From Candidatus Ozemibacter sp. (GTDB lineage Bacteria; Muiribacteriota; Ozemobacteria; Ozemobacterales; Ozemobacteraceae): 38,478 nt of DNA. The DNA lies in contig JASURT010000005.1 of the NCBI GenBank assembly GCA_030446435.1, positions 1-38,478 on the forward strand. The letters are read 5' to 3'. A model generated the notes under the pieces. That model had not been told where the DNA came from. It saw only the letters and a list, made by a program, of their open reading frames with translations, and did not search any database. A program made the translations under genes and the position numbers. Below are positions 30,725 to 38,478 of this stretch, piece after piece (positions within the stretch are counted from its first letter, which is position 1; each line of letters opens with the position of its first letter).

Positions 30725-31399
30725 ATGAAAAACTGGAGACACATATTCTGGGACTGGAACGGAACCCTGTTAAATGACGTTGAAGAGTGCATCGAGATTA
30801 TCAACAAAAGTCTCGAAAAGCGTGATTTAAAAACGCTTGACCGGCAGGAATATCTCGAAAAATTTCAGTTTCCTGTGGTTAATTACTATAAGGCGATAGG
30901 CTTTGATTTTACAAAGGAATCGTTCGAGTCTGCCGGCCAGGAATACATCGATGCCTATTCAGAAAAGATGTTCGACTGTAGCCTGCATGATGCTGCCCTT
31001 GAAATTCTTTCGAAAATAAGGTCTGCCGGGCTTGAACAATATGTCTTGTCGGCCTTGAATGCGGATGCTCTTGAAAAATGCATCGAAAAATTCGGCCTTG
31101 AAAAATACTTTACCAGGGTGCGTGGGCTTGATGATCATTACGCCAACAGTAAAATTGAACTTGGCAAAACTTTATTGCGTGAGGCAAAAATAGACCCACA
31201 AAAAGCCGTTTTGATCGGTGACACCCTTCATGACTACGAGACCGCGTCGGCGATGGGCATTGATTGTGTTCTGGTCGCTTCTGGGCATAACTCTTCAAGG
31301 CGCTTGAAGAAGTGCGGGGTGCCGGTGTTTGACAACCTGACCGAACTGAAAAACAAGCTCGATGTCATGCTTGAGTCAGCTTCGTTCGATCAGGCGTAA
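30725..31399 (+). CDS. HAD-superfamily hydrolase (phosphoglycolate-phosphatase-like)
   Basis: A 224-residue HAD protein with a helical cap. Motif I is FWDWNGTLLND: nucleophile Asp10, but the +2 acid/base Asp is Asn12. Motif II Ser lies in YVLSALNAD, motif III Lys in NSKIELGK, and motif IV in LIGDTLHDYETA. Subtypes with a changed +2 residue include non-phosphatase HADs, so the usual phosphatase reading is uncertain. Start ATG 30725 after GGGAG. The gene ends in 10-bp overlap with a small opposite-strand reading frame. Confidence 0.8.
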   Translation: MKNWRHIFWDWNGTLLNDVEECIEIINKSLEKRDLKTLDRQEYLEKFQFPVVNYYKAIGFDFTKESFESAGQEYIDAYSEKMFDCSLHDAALEILSKIRSAGLEQYVLSALNADALEKCIEKFGLEKYFTRVRGLDDHYANSKIELGKTLLREAKIDPQKAVLIGDTLHDYETASAMGIDCVLVASGHNSSRRLKKCGVPVFDNLTELKNKLDVMLESASFDQA

Positions 31400-31584
31400 A
31401 TGTCGATTCTGCTGCCGAGAGTCTTTACCGCTGCTTTTGGCTTTTTTGCGACACTTTCGGCTCTCTGTTGTTCGGGGGAAAGATTTGCATAGGCCCTTGC
31501 CCGATCGTTTCTTGGTGCGGGCGCGGGTTGTGGTTCCTGTGAATATTGAGGTTTTGCTACTGAAGAGTTAGAAACTCTATCCAT
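31390..31584 (-). CDS. Small hydrophilic protein, tentative
   Basis: 64 residues with AAGGCGG 7 nt before ATG 31584. It is rich in Gln, Pro, Ala and Arg, with NLSPEQQRAESVAKKPKAAV near the middle and the end GSRIDIYA. No family recognised. It lies between the pgi terminator and the HAD gene and would need its own promoter. The good ribosome site is the main support. Confidence 0.45.
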   Translation of the reverse strand: MDRVSNSSVAKPQYSQEPQPAPAPRNDRARAYANLSPEQQRAESVAKKPKAAVKTLGSRIDIYA

Positions 31585-31644
31585 TTTTTGCCGCCTTGTT
31601 AAATTATTTCTAATTTAAATATATTGGGTTTGCTATAAAAAAGC

Positions 31645-31693
31645 AATCGGGCCCAGGCTTAATCTGATGATTAAAGCCCGGGCCCGATTTTTT
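31645..31693. terminator. Bidirectional terminator between HAD gene and pgi
   Basis: A long stem, AATCGGGCCC plus GGCTTAATC with their complements, has a TGAT loop. TTTTTT follows on the plus strand and a T run (AAAAAA at 31636-31642) follows on the minus strand. It closes pgi transcription, and any plus-strand readthrough from the HAD gene. Confidence 0.9.
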
Positions 31694-31704
31694 GTGCAGA
31701 ATAC

Positions 31705-33402
31705 TTATTTTCTATTTTTGGCGAAATGTCTTAATAGTCCAGCAGTCGAAGAGTCGTGATGACTCAGATCTATAGATTCTTTGTTCAACAAAGCTGTTTC
31801 TTCTTTCAATATGGTTTTAGCAAGCACCTTGCCCAGTTCTACACCCCATTGATCAAAACTGTTGATTCTCCAGATCACGCCCTGAACAAAAATTTTCATT
31901 TCATACAAAGCTGTCAGCATGCCAAGGTTGTAGGGCGAAAGCTTTTTGAGCATTATTGAAGTAGAAGGTCTATTGCCCTTGAAAACCTTGTGAGGAAGAA
32001 GCGTTTCGATTTTTTCTGGGGAAAGCCCTTCTTTTTCAAGGTCGAGCTTTACTTCTTCTTTGGTTTTGCCCTTCATCAGAGCTTCGGTTTGCGCGAAGAA
32101 ATTGGCCATGAGTTTCAGGTGATGGTCTCCAACCGGGTTCAGGCTGTTGATACAGGCAATGAAATCGGTCGGAATCAATTTTGTTCCCTGGTGAATCAAC
32201 TGATAGAATGCATGCTGACCATTGGTGCCAGGTTCCCCCCATATGATCGGGCCGGTCTGATAATCAACTTCATTGCCTTCCCGATCGATATATTTGCCGT
32301 TGCTTTCCATATCGCCCTGTTGAAAGTAAGCGGCAAAACGATGCAGATACTGATCGTAAGGTAGTATGGCGGTGCTTTCTGCGCCAAAAAAGTTGTTGTA
32401 CCAGATGCCCAACAGAGCGAGAATAACAGGAGCGTTTTTTTCAAGGGGCGTTTCGGCAAAATGACGGTCAAGCGCATGTGCGCCTGCCAATAGCTCAGAA
32501 AAGCGTTCATACCCGATGGAAATCGCTATGGAAAGGCCAATGGCTGACCATGACGAATAACGGCCACCGACCCAGTTCCAGAATTCGAACATGTTGTCGG
32601 GGTCAATGCCAAATTTGGTAACTTCAGCAGCGTTGGTAGAAAGGGCCACAAAATGGCGGGCAACCGCGCTTTCATTCTGAAGAGAGTTTAACAGCCATGT
32701 TCTTGCTGTATGAGCGTTGGTCATTGTTTCCTGGGTTGTAAAGGTCTTTGAAGCCACTATGAAGAGCGTCTCATCAGGATTCAACCCTCTGGTTTTCTCG
32801 ACAAAGTCTGTGCCATCGACATTAGACACGAATCTGACTTCGGGTCCATCTGCATAGTGTTTAAGGGCTTCTGTAATCATGACCGGGCCAAGATCAGAGC
32901 CTCCAATGCCTATGTTGACGACGGTTTTAATCTTCTTGCCGGTATGCCCTTTCCATTCGCCGCTTCTTACGTTGTCAGAAAAAGTCTTCACCTTTTCTAA
33001 AACGGCATTGACTTCGGGCATGACATCTTTGCCATCAACGACTACCGGTTGATTGCTGCGGTTTCTTAAAGCTGAATGCAAGACGGCTCGATCTTCTGTC
33101 CAGTTGATATGTTTGCCTGAAAACATGGCTTCGGCCGCTTCTTTGACTCCGGAGGCTCTGGCCAGATCAAAGAGCAGTTGCATTGTTCGATCGGTAATTA
33201 TGTGCTTTGAATAATCTATAAAAATTTCTTCCAGTTCGAGGCTGAACTGGTTGAAGCGTTCGGGGTCAGTTGCAAATAAATCGCGCATCTGAGTATTTTT
33301 CATTTCTTCGTGGTGCGCATTCAAGGCCTGCCATTCACGGGTCTGGGTTAGCCCTGTGCCTGCTTTTACCTGTCTGTCGATTTCAGAATTAAAGAAATCC
33401 AT
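31705..33402 (-). CDS. pgi: Glucose-6-phosphate isomerase
   Basis: 565 residues of the long bacterial/eukaryotic type. It interconverts glucose-6-phosphate and fructose-6-phosphate. Clear signatures: [29 protein letters not shown], the PGI signature around [34 protein letters not shown] (catalytic His) and [13 protein letters not shown] (catalytic Lys). ATG 33402 follows GGAGGGAATAA. Single gene with its own terminator; a housekeeping enzyme of glycolysis and gluconeogenesis. Confidence 0.97.
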   Translation of the reverse strand: MDFFNSEIDRQVKAGTGLTQTREWQALNAHHEEMKNTQMRDLFATDPERFNQFSLELEEIFIDYSKHIITDRTMQLLFDLARASGVKEAAEAMFSGKHINWTEDRAVLHSALRNRSNQPVVVDGKDVMPEVNAVLEKVKTFSDNVRSGEWKGHTGKKIKTVVNIGIGGSDLGPVMITEALKHYADGPEVRFVSNVDGTDFVEKTRGLNPDETLFIVASKTFTTQETMTNAHTARTWLLNSLQNESAVARHFVALSTNAAEVTKFGIDPDNMFEFWNWVGGRYSSWSAIGLSIAISIGYERFSELLAGAHALDRHFAETPLEKNAPVILALLGIWYNNFFGAESTAILPYDQYLHRFAAYFQQGDMESNGKYIDREGNEVDYQTGPIIWGEPGTNGQHAFYQLIHQGTKLIPTDFIACINSLNPVGDHHLKLMANFFAQTEALMKGKTKEEVKLDLEKEGLSPEKIETLLPHKVFKGNRPSTSIMLKKLSPYNLGMLTALYEMKIFVQGVIWRINSFDQWGVELGKVLAKTILKEETALLNKESIDLSHHDSSTAGLLRHFAKNRK

Positions 33403-33703
33403 TTATTCCCTCCGGTTTTGCCTGTTGGCTTTTTTCTTCTTCATGACTTTATACTCTAATTGAACTTTTTTCATCAACCATTCTTATTGTCTTTTCAACT
33501 ATCTGCAGTTTTCGCGCCTGAAATGCCAATATCGGAATTCACCGAAGTTGAGCAGGGGAAGGATTATATGCCCGAAGATTTTGCTGCGATCGATTCGGCT
33601 GATTTTCGCTGCTGATGCGGCATGCGGCATTGAAGAAAATATGTTATAATTGACAGTTAAATAAAGCATTCAATCTGTTGTATCGCATTTAAGGAGTTAA
33701 AAT
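33403..33703. other. Intergenic region between divergent pgi and nitrilase genes
   Basis: About 300 bp. It holds a TATAAT at 33645-33650 directly joined to a TTGACA (33650-33655), but neither has a good partner at the right distance. A 30-codon reading frame (33521 to 33613) follows no ribosome site and matches nothing known to me. I see no RNA gene or repeat. Confidence 0.5.
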
Positions 33704-34597
33704 ATGCAGAAAATAGTTGCTGCGGCGGTTCAGTTTTCAGTTGAGCCCATGGCGGTCGAACGCAATATGGAAAGAGCTTACCAACTTATTTCAGAATGTC
33801 ACCAGGCTTCAAATGCCAATCTGATCGTTCTTCCGGAAAGCGTGACAACAGGGTTTACACCCAAAGGAAAGGCCGAAGATCTTTGGGATGCGGTTGACAC
33901 AATTCCCGGAAAACTCACTGATCGTGTAACGGCCTGGGCCAAAGAATTCAACTGCTATATCTGTTTTCCGACCTACGAACGTGGCGAAGATCGCAATATC
34001 GTTTATAACAGCGCAGCTCTCATAGGTCCCGAGGGCTTGCTTGGCGTTTATCGAAAAACTCATCCGTTCCCGACTGAAAGACTTGAAGGCGGCGGCTGGA
34101 CAACTCCAGGCTCCAATTCAGCCTGTTTCGACACTCCAATCGGAAAAATCGGCATCGTTATCTGCTATGACGGCGATTTTCCTGAACTGGCCAGAGTAAC
34201 CGCACTTAAAGGTGCAGAAGTGATCTGCAGACCTTCTGCGTTCATGAGAACCTTTGACCACTGGGAGCTAACTAACCGCGCCAGAGCCTATGATAACCAT
34301 GTTTACTGGATCGCTGCCAACAGTGTCGGTCCGGATGTAAGTGGCGCGTATTTCTTCGGTTCTTCGATGATTGTTCACCCCTCAGGCGTGAAGCTTTCTC
34401 AGGCTCGTTCATGTGATGAGTTCGTCTGGGCCAATCTTGACCCGGACCCAATCAGAACAGTCGTGCCAAATGCTTCTGCTCCTCAGTGGTTCGATCATAT
34501 AGAAGATCGAAACATCACCGCATATGACGGAATTCTTGATATGGGTAGAAGCTCTTTTGAACCTGCCAGAAGAATTCCTTACGCTCGCTGGAGATAA
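33704..34597 (+). CDS. Carbon-nitrogen hydrolase (nitrilase superfamily amidase)
   Basis: A 297-residue cytosolic enzyme with the full catalytic triad: Glu45 (VLPESVTTGF), Lys118 (YRKTHPF) and Cys154 (IVICYDGDFPEL). It would hydrolyse an amide or N-carbamoyl bond; the substrate is not visible. The second half has IAANSVGPD and GSSMIVHPSG, typical of the superfamily. ATG 33704 follows AAGGAG. It is only 2 bp from the CoA-transferase gene, so the two are probably co-expressed. Confidence 0.9.
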   Translation: MQKIVAAAVQFSVEPMAVERNMERAYQLISECHQASNANLIVLPESVTTGFTPKGKAEDLWDAVDTIPGKLTDRVTAWAKEFNCYICFPTYERGEDRNIVYNSAALIGPEGLLGVYRKTHPFPTERLEGGGWTTPGSNSACFDTPIGKIGIVICYDGDFPELARVTALKGAEVICRPSAFMRTFDHWELTNRARAYDNHVYWIAANSVGPDVSGAYFFGSSMIVHPSGVKLSQARSCDEFVWANLDPDPIRTVVPNASAPQWFDHIEDRNITAYDGILDMGRSSFEPARRIPYARWR

Positions 34598-34599
34598 TC

Positions 34600-35781
34600 A
34601 TGGGACCGCTAAACGATCTTAAAGTGCTTGATTTGACAAGAGTTCTCGCAGGTCCTTTCTGTACCATGACCCTTGCAGACATGGGCGCCGAAGTCATAAA
34701 AATTGAGCGACCAGGTACTGGCGACGATTCAAGGGCATTTGGCCCTCATCAGAACGGTGAAAGTGCTTATTTCATGAGCATCAATCGTGGCAAAAAAAGT
34801 CTTACCCTCGATCTTAAATCAGAAAAAGGGCGCGAGATTTTTTTGAAGCTGGTAAAAGAAGCTGATATTCTGGTAGAAAACTTCAAACCCGGCGTTATGA
34901 AAAAGCTTGGCTTTGATTATGAATCATTGACAAAAATTAATCCCAGGCTGATTTATTGTGCTTCTTCAGGTTTTGGCCAGACAGGCCCTTACAGCAGCCG
35001 GCCCGCATATGACCTTATTATTCAGGGTATGGGCGGCTTGATGAGCATAACCGGCCCGGATTCTGCTACTCCCACTAAAGTCGGCAGTTCCATTGCTGAT
35101 ATCTTTGCCGGTGTGTTCTCTGCCATAGGCATTCTCGGCGCGCTGCACAACCGTGACAAGACCGGAAAAGGTCAGATGGTCGATGTGGCCATGCTTGACT
35201 GTATGGTGGCCATTCTTGAAAATGCTGTCGCCAGGTATACAACAACCAATCAGAACCCTGTCCCCATAGGAAACAGACACCCATCGATCGCGCCTTTTAC
35301 TTCTGTGCGCACATCAGATGGCTTTATCAATGTGGCCTGCGGAAATGACCTTCTTTGGCACAAATTCTGTGAAGTGATCGAACGCCCTGAACTGGCGAAA
35401 GACGAAAGATACACCAGCAATGCCGACCGCTGTAACCACATGGATGAGCTTATACCTGTGCTTAACGATACTCTTAGCGAAAATACCACCTCTTTCTGGC
35501 TTGAAAAGCTCGAAAAAGCCCATGTTCCGGCCGGTCCAATCAATAAAATCGGCGAAGTATTGAATGACCCGCAGGTAATAGCGCGCAACATGCTTGTTGA
35601 ACTGATGCATCCGGTTGCCGGCAAGGTTCATGTTCCCGGAACTCCGATAAAATTTTCGGAAACCAACTCTGAAATTGTTGCGCCAGCACCGGTTCTGGGT
35701 GAACACAATGAAGAAATTTTGAGCAAAATCGGTTATTCACCGGCTGAAATAGCTGATTTAAATCAACAGGGAATAGTGTGA
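34600..35781 (+). CDS. Family III CoA-transferase (CaiB/BaiF)
   Basis: A 393-residue enzyme that transfers CoA between carboxylic acids. It opens LKVLDLTRVLAGPFCTMTLADMGAEVIKIE, the hallmark of the family, and carries the active-site Asp167 in VGSSIADIFAG. Further on it has DVAMLDCMVAILENA and HVPAGPINKIGEVLNDPQV. ATG 34600 lies 2 bp after the nitrilase stop. Pairing with an amidase suggests release and activation of an acid, but the acid is unknown. Confidence 0.93.
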   Translation: MGPLNDLKVLDLTRVLAGPFCTMTLADMGAEVIKIERPGTGDDSRAFGPHQNGESAYFMSINRGKKSLTLDLKSEKGREIFLKLVKEADILVENFKPGVMKKLGFDYESLTKINPRLIYCASSGFGQTGPYSSRPAYDLIIQGMGGLMSITGPDSATPTKVGSSIADIFAGVFSAIGILGALHNRDKTGKGQMVDVAMLDCMVAILENAVARYTTTNQNPVPIGNRHPSIAPFTSVRTSDGFINVACGNDLLWHKFCEVIERPELAKDERYTSNADRCNHMDELIPVLNDTLSENTTSFWLEKLEKAHVPAGPINKIGEVLNDPQVIARNMLVELMHPVAGKVHVPGTPIKFSETNSEIVAPAPVLGEHNEEILSKIGYSPAEIADLNQQGIV

Positions 35782-35881
35782 GAACAGTTTGTTTCTGCTG
35801 CGTTAAAAACTGTTGCAAAAACGAAATGTATCTGCTAGAATACGCAAACATGGTTTGTAGCTGGTAACACAGCTCGACCTT

Positions 35882-35954
35882 CGGGGCGTAGCGCAGTTGG
35901 TAGCGTACTTGAATGGGGTTCAAGTGGTCGCTGGTTCGAGTCCAGTCGCCCCGA
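35882..35954 (+). tRNA. tRNA-Pro (anticodon GGG)
   Basis: A complete cloverleaf of 73 nt. The acceptor CGGGGCG pairs with CGCCCCG. The D arm is GCGC with GCGT. The anticodon stem CTTGA/TCAAG holds ATGGGGT with anticodon GGG at 35915-35917. The T arm carries TTCGAGT. C1-G72 and A73 are tRNA-Pro identity features. No encoded CCA (the next bases are CCC). A terminator follows 5 bp later. Confidence 0.95.
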
Positions 35955-35959
35955 CCCGG

Positions 35960-35996
35960 AAAAGCTGTCACCTAGAGTGGCAGCTTTTCTGCTTTT
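35960..35996 (+). terminator. Terminator after tRNA-Pro
   Basis: AAAAGCTGTCAC (35960-35971) pairs with GTGGCAGCTTTT (35977-35988), one G-U, and CTGCTTTT follows. Confidence 0.85.
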
Positions 35997-36042
35997 AAAT
36001 CGTTAATTAAATGTTTTGTAATATTCAGTAATACTTTTTTTC

Positions 36043-36071
36043 TGGACAAACCATTGGCTTAGTCCTATCAT
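36043..36071 (+). promoter_or_regulatory. Sigma-70-type promoter for the methionine gamma-lyase gene
   Basis: TGGACA (36043-36048), a 17-bp spacer and TATCAT (36066-36071), each one base from consensus, about 37 bp before the start codon. Confidence 0.6.
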
Positions 36072-36107
36072 GGCAGAAAAATATCAGACAGGCGAAAGGA
36101 GCTTTGA

Positions 36108-37292
36108 ATGAAGCATACTGATGTTAATTTTGATACTGCATGTATTCATGCTGGACAGGAACCCGATAAACTTTTTGGTGGTGTGAGTGTTCCTATTTTT
36201 CAGTCTTCGACTTTTGCTTTTGAAGACGCTGATCAGGGTGCTGCAAGATTTTCAGGCAAAGATTCAGGCTATAAATATACCAGAATCGGCAACCCGACCA
36301 ACGCTGCTTTAGAAGGCTGCATCGCTGAGCTTGAAAATGGTACGGCAGCTCTGGCAACAGCAACAGGTATGGCTGCAATTTCTACCGTTTTCATGACTTT
36401 TCTTGGAGCCGGAAAACATGCCGTTTCGACCGGTTCAGTTTACGGTCCGACCAGAACTCTTCTCGAAAGAGAAATGGCTAGATTTGGCGTTGAATCGACT
36501 TTTGTAGATTCTTCTAACCCTGAAAACATTAAAGCTGCTTTAAGGCCTGAAACTGCTCTGGTTTACATTGAAACCCCAGCTAACCCTACTTTAAGCATCA
36601 CTGACATTGAAGCCTGTGCAAAAATAGCTCATGAAGCAGGCGCAATTCTTGTTGTCGATAACACTTTCTGCAGTCCGTTGTTGCAGAAACCTCTCGATCT
36701 TGGTGCCGATGTCGTGCTTCACAGCATGACCAAATTTCTCAACGGCCACAGTGACGTTGTCGCCGGAATTCTTGTCGCCAAAGATGCTGCACTGATCAAA
36801 AAGATGCATGGCGTTCTTTGCCAGATGGGCGGAACCATTGATCCTCATCAGGCATGGCTGGTTCTGCGCGGAGTTAAAACCCTGGCAATGCGGGTTAAAA
36901 CCGCTATGGAAAGCGCGAAAAAACTCGCTTCCGAACTTGAAAAACACCCCAAAATCGAATGGGTGAAATATCCTGGTTTGCCTTCACACCCTCAGTATGA
37001 ACTTGCTAAAAGACAGATGTCCGGACCCGGCGCAATGATTTCGTTCGAAGTAAAAGGCGGAGTAGCGGCCGGCAAAAAAGTAATGGATTCTGTTGGCCTT
37101 TGCACCCTCGCAGTTTCGCTTGGCGGTATCGAATCCTTGATTCAGCACCCGGCCAGCATGACTCATGCCAGCATGGGCCCCGAAGCAAGACAGCAGGCCG
37201 GCATTACCGATGGTCTGATAAGATTCTCTGTTGGTTGCGAAGATTATGAAGATATCAAAAAAGATTTGTTCGAGGCTCTTGATAAGATTTAA
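36108..37292 (+). CDS. PLP-dependent trans-sulfuration enzyme, methionine gamma-lyase type
   Basis: A 394-residue Cys/Met-metabolism PLP enzyme. It has the early FDTACIHAGQEPD, YKYTRIGNPTN, PLP Lys209 (SMTKFLNGHSDVV) and the late SLGGIESLIQHPASMTHA. Such enzymes cleave methionine, cystathionine or homocysteine at the gamma carbon. Most of the sequence looks like methionine gamma-lyase, but the Cys typical of that enzyme after Tyr-Gly is Pro114 (VYGPTR), so substrate preference is open. ATG 36108 follows AAAGGAG. It has its own promoter and terminator. Confidence 0.88.
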   Translation: MKHTDVNFDTACIHAGQEPDKLFGGVSVPIFQSSTFAFEDADQGAARFSGKDSGYKYTRIGNPTNAALEGCIAELENGTAALATATGMAAISTVFMTFLGAGKHAVSTGSVYGPTRTLLEREMARFGVESTFVDSSNPENIKAALRPETALVYIETPANPTLSITDIEACAKIAHEAGAILVVDNTFCSPLLQKPLDLGADVVLHSMTKFLNGHSDVVAGILVAKDAALIKKMHGVLCQMGGTIDPHQAWLVLRGVKTLAMRVKTAMESAKKLASELEKHPKIEWVKYPGLPSHPQYELAKRQMSGPGAMISFEVKGGVAAGKKVMDSVGLCTLAVSLGGIESLIQHPASMTHASMGPEARQQAGITDGLIRFSVGCEDYEDIKKDLFEALDKI

Positions 37293-37320
37293 TCAAGTCT
37301 TCTCGCTTAGTTAAAAACTT

Positions 37321-37354
37321 CAGCCCTGGTTTAACTGCCAGGGCTGATTTTTTT
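37321..37354 (+). terminator. Terminator of the methionine gamma-lyase gene
   Basis: CAGCCCTGG (37321-37329) pairs with CCAGGGCTG (37338-37346), then ATTTTTTT. Confidence 0.9.
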
Positions 37355-37413
37355 ATGTCTTATGGTCTTTTGAAACTCATTTTGCAAGAATAAAGTTGCA
37401 CTGGTGATCTTTT

Positions 37414-37438
37414 AAAACTCAGTTTTGCATTGAGTTTT
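37414..37438. repeat. AT-rich inverted repeat
   Basis: AAAACTCA and TGAGTTTT form an 8-bp stem with a 9-nt loop. TTTTGCA occurs three times around it. It lies between the two terminators; no role seen. Confidence 0.5.
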
Positions 37439-37470
37439 GCAAAAACAAATTTACCAGGAAACAGTAAAAA

Positions 37471-37502
37471 AAAGAGGCCGTCTCTTACGAGACGGCCTCT
37501 TT
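37471..37502 (-). terminator. Terminator of pilC
   Basis: AAAGAGGCCGTCTC (37471-37484) pairs perfectly with its complement at 37489-37502, loop TTAC. On the minus strand a T8 tract follows, 15 bp after the pilC stop. Confidence 0.92.
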
Positions 37503-37516
37503 CTCTTTTGATCAGA

Positions 37517-38478
37517 TCAAGTGGCGTTAACCAGTTTAAGCATAGGCATGAAAACGGCCAGAACGATACCACCGATTACGATACCCATGAACACGATAAC
37601 CAAAGGTTCGATGATCGATGTAAGACCTTTAACCGCGGTGTCGACTTCTGTGTCGTAAAAATCAGCGATTTTTGACAACATTTTGTCGAGTTCACCTGTT
37701 TCTTCACCGACCGCAATCATTTGCACAACCATGGGTGGAAAAACCCCTGAGTTTTTAAGCGGGTCCGCGATAGATTCACCTTCTCGAATTGAAACACGGG
37801 TTTTATCGACCGCTTCGGCGATAACTATGTTACCGGCAGTCTGAGCCGTAACTTCAAGAGCCTGAAGGATGGGAACACCTGAGGCGATAAGGGTTCCGAG
37901 GGTTCTTGTGAACTTCGCAACCGCAACTTTTCTCATCATCATACCGATGGCAGGCATGCGAAGAATGTTGGTGTCAAAAATTCTCGCACCGGTTTTGGTC
38001 TGAAAAAAGTTGAAAAGCAATACCGGCACCGCCACAAGGGCTGGAAGAATGATAAACCACCAGGCAACCATAAAGTCAGAGGTTGCCAGAAGCAGTTTGG
38101 TTGCCATAGGCAGTTCGACGTTCATACCCATGAAGATTTCTTTGAACTGAGGCAGAACGAACATAACCAGGGCCACAACAACGAGAATCGCGATACCGAA
38201 AACAACTACCGGATATGTCAATGCGCCCTTAACTTTGGCTTTCAATGATTCTGAACTTTCAAGATAGTCAGCGAGTCTTTCGAGAATCTGGTCAAGAATA
38301 CCGCCGACCTCACCAGCTTTAACCAGTGAACAGAAGAGGTCAGAAAAAACTTTCGGATGTTTTTCAAGCGCTTTTGAAAAGGTTGAACCGCCTTCAACAT
38401 CAGTTCTGATCTGAGAAATGATTTTCTTGAAGGTGGGGTTTTCAGCCTGGGCTTGAAGAATGGTCAGACAGCGCACCA
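37517..38478 (-). CDS. pilC: Type IV pilus inner-membrane platform protein PilC (GspF family), 5' end outside window
   Basis: About 320 residues of the C-terminal part. Two GspF domains are seen: the first ends with FCSLVKAGEVGGILDQILERLADYLE and the second has TRTLGTLIASGVPILQALEVTAQTAGN and MIAVGEETGELDKML. Three membrane segments are visible (VVVFGIAILVVVALVMFVLP, the WWFIILPALVAVPVLLF stretch, and IVFMGIVIGGIVLAVFMPM). The frame is still open at 38478. PilC forms the membrane base on which PilB acts. Confidence 0.93.
   Translation of the reverse strand, partial: VRCLTILQAQAENPTFKKIISQIRTDVEGGSTFSKALEKHPKVFSDLFCSLVKAGEVGGILDQILERLADYLESSESLKAKVKGALTYPVVVFGIAILVVVALVMFVLPQFKEIFMGMNVELPMATKLLLATSDFMVAWWFIILPALVAVPVLLFNFFQTKTGARIFDTNILRMPAIGMMMRKVAVAKFTRTLGTLIASGVPILQALEVTAQTAGNIVIAEAVDKTRVSIREGESIADPLKNSGVFPPMVVQMIAVGEETGELDKMLSKIADFYDTEVDTAVKGLTSIIEPLVIVFMGIVIGGIVLAVFMPMLKLVNAT

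Noticed and set aside
33645-33655. TATAAT next to TTGACA upstream of the nitrilase gene
   Set aside because: The order is reversed, and neither hexamer has a partner 16-18 bp away.
35540-35971. 143-residue minus-strand frame covering the tRNA
   Set aside because: It overlaps tRNA-Pro and the end of the CoA-transferase gene in antisense.
1-38478. CRISPR array, insertion sequence, prophage or restriction system
   Set aside because: No regularly spaced repeats, transposase, integrase or phage genes are visible; the window looks like ordinary chromosome.

Overview
The window (about 45% GC by eye, compact, many ATGA-type start/stop overlaps) starts inside a 5S rRNA gene and ends inside a type IV pilus gene. 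The gene content suggests a Gram-negative-type, uncultured environmental lineage: lipobox peptides, type IV pili, class III cyclases with extracytoplasmic sensors, a microcompartment and a PPDK-based metabolism. Candidate phylum Riflebacteria/Ozemobacteria is my best guess, from general resemblance only and with low confidence.

Layout. 1-485: end of an rRNA operon, then two hairpin-rich units, each closed by a copy of the 5S tail and followed by a terminator. 630-5038 (+): a frameshifted VOC gene, a bacteriohemerythrin with an extra C-terminal domain, an ADP-ribosylglycohydrolase, an NTF2-like protein, and DUF1287 and DUF1963 proteins. 5106-14618 (-): a six-gene operon of two zinc-ribbon membrane proteins, TldD, TldE and two large membrane class III cyclases. 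14700-16610: DUF3147, a small radical SAM protein and an unknown membrane protein. 16591-25487 (-): a second six-gene operon of PPDK, long NusB, MCP-PilZ, PilB and a pair of radical SAM enzymes resembling LipS1/LipS2, preceded by a lone response regulator. 26164-28373 (+): three membrane or secreted unknowns and two micropeptides. 28452-30545 (-): a small microcompartment locus with two pentameric shell proteins and a four-part fusion ending in deoxyribose-phosphate aldolase. 30725-37292: HAD phosphatase, Pgi, nitrilase, family III CoA transferase, tRNA-Pro and a methionine gamma-lyase-type enzyme. 37517-end (-): PilC, cut by the window edge.

Most interesting. The two cyclases carry complementary catalytic defects. 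The upstream protein keeps both metal-binding Asp but has Glu in place of the transition-state Asn and Arg. The downstream protein keeps Lys, Thr, Asn and Arg but has Glu and Lys in place of the two metal Asp. This predicts an obligate heterodimer with one active site, the arrangement of mammalian transmembrane adenylyl cyclases, encoded by translationally coupled bacterial genes. Also notable are the encapsulation peptide-flavoprotein-Cys-rich-DeoC fusion, the overlapping micropeptides (one with a lipobox Cys as its next-to-last residue), and the 5S-tail-derived units in which seven of eight hairpin loops contain UCC (GGA on the other strand).
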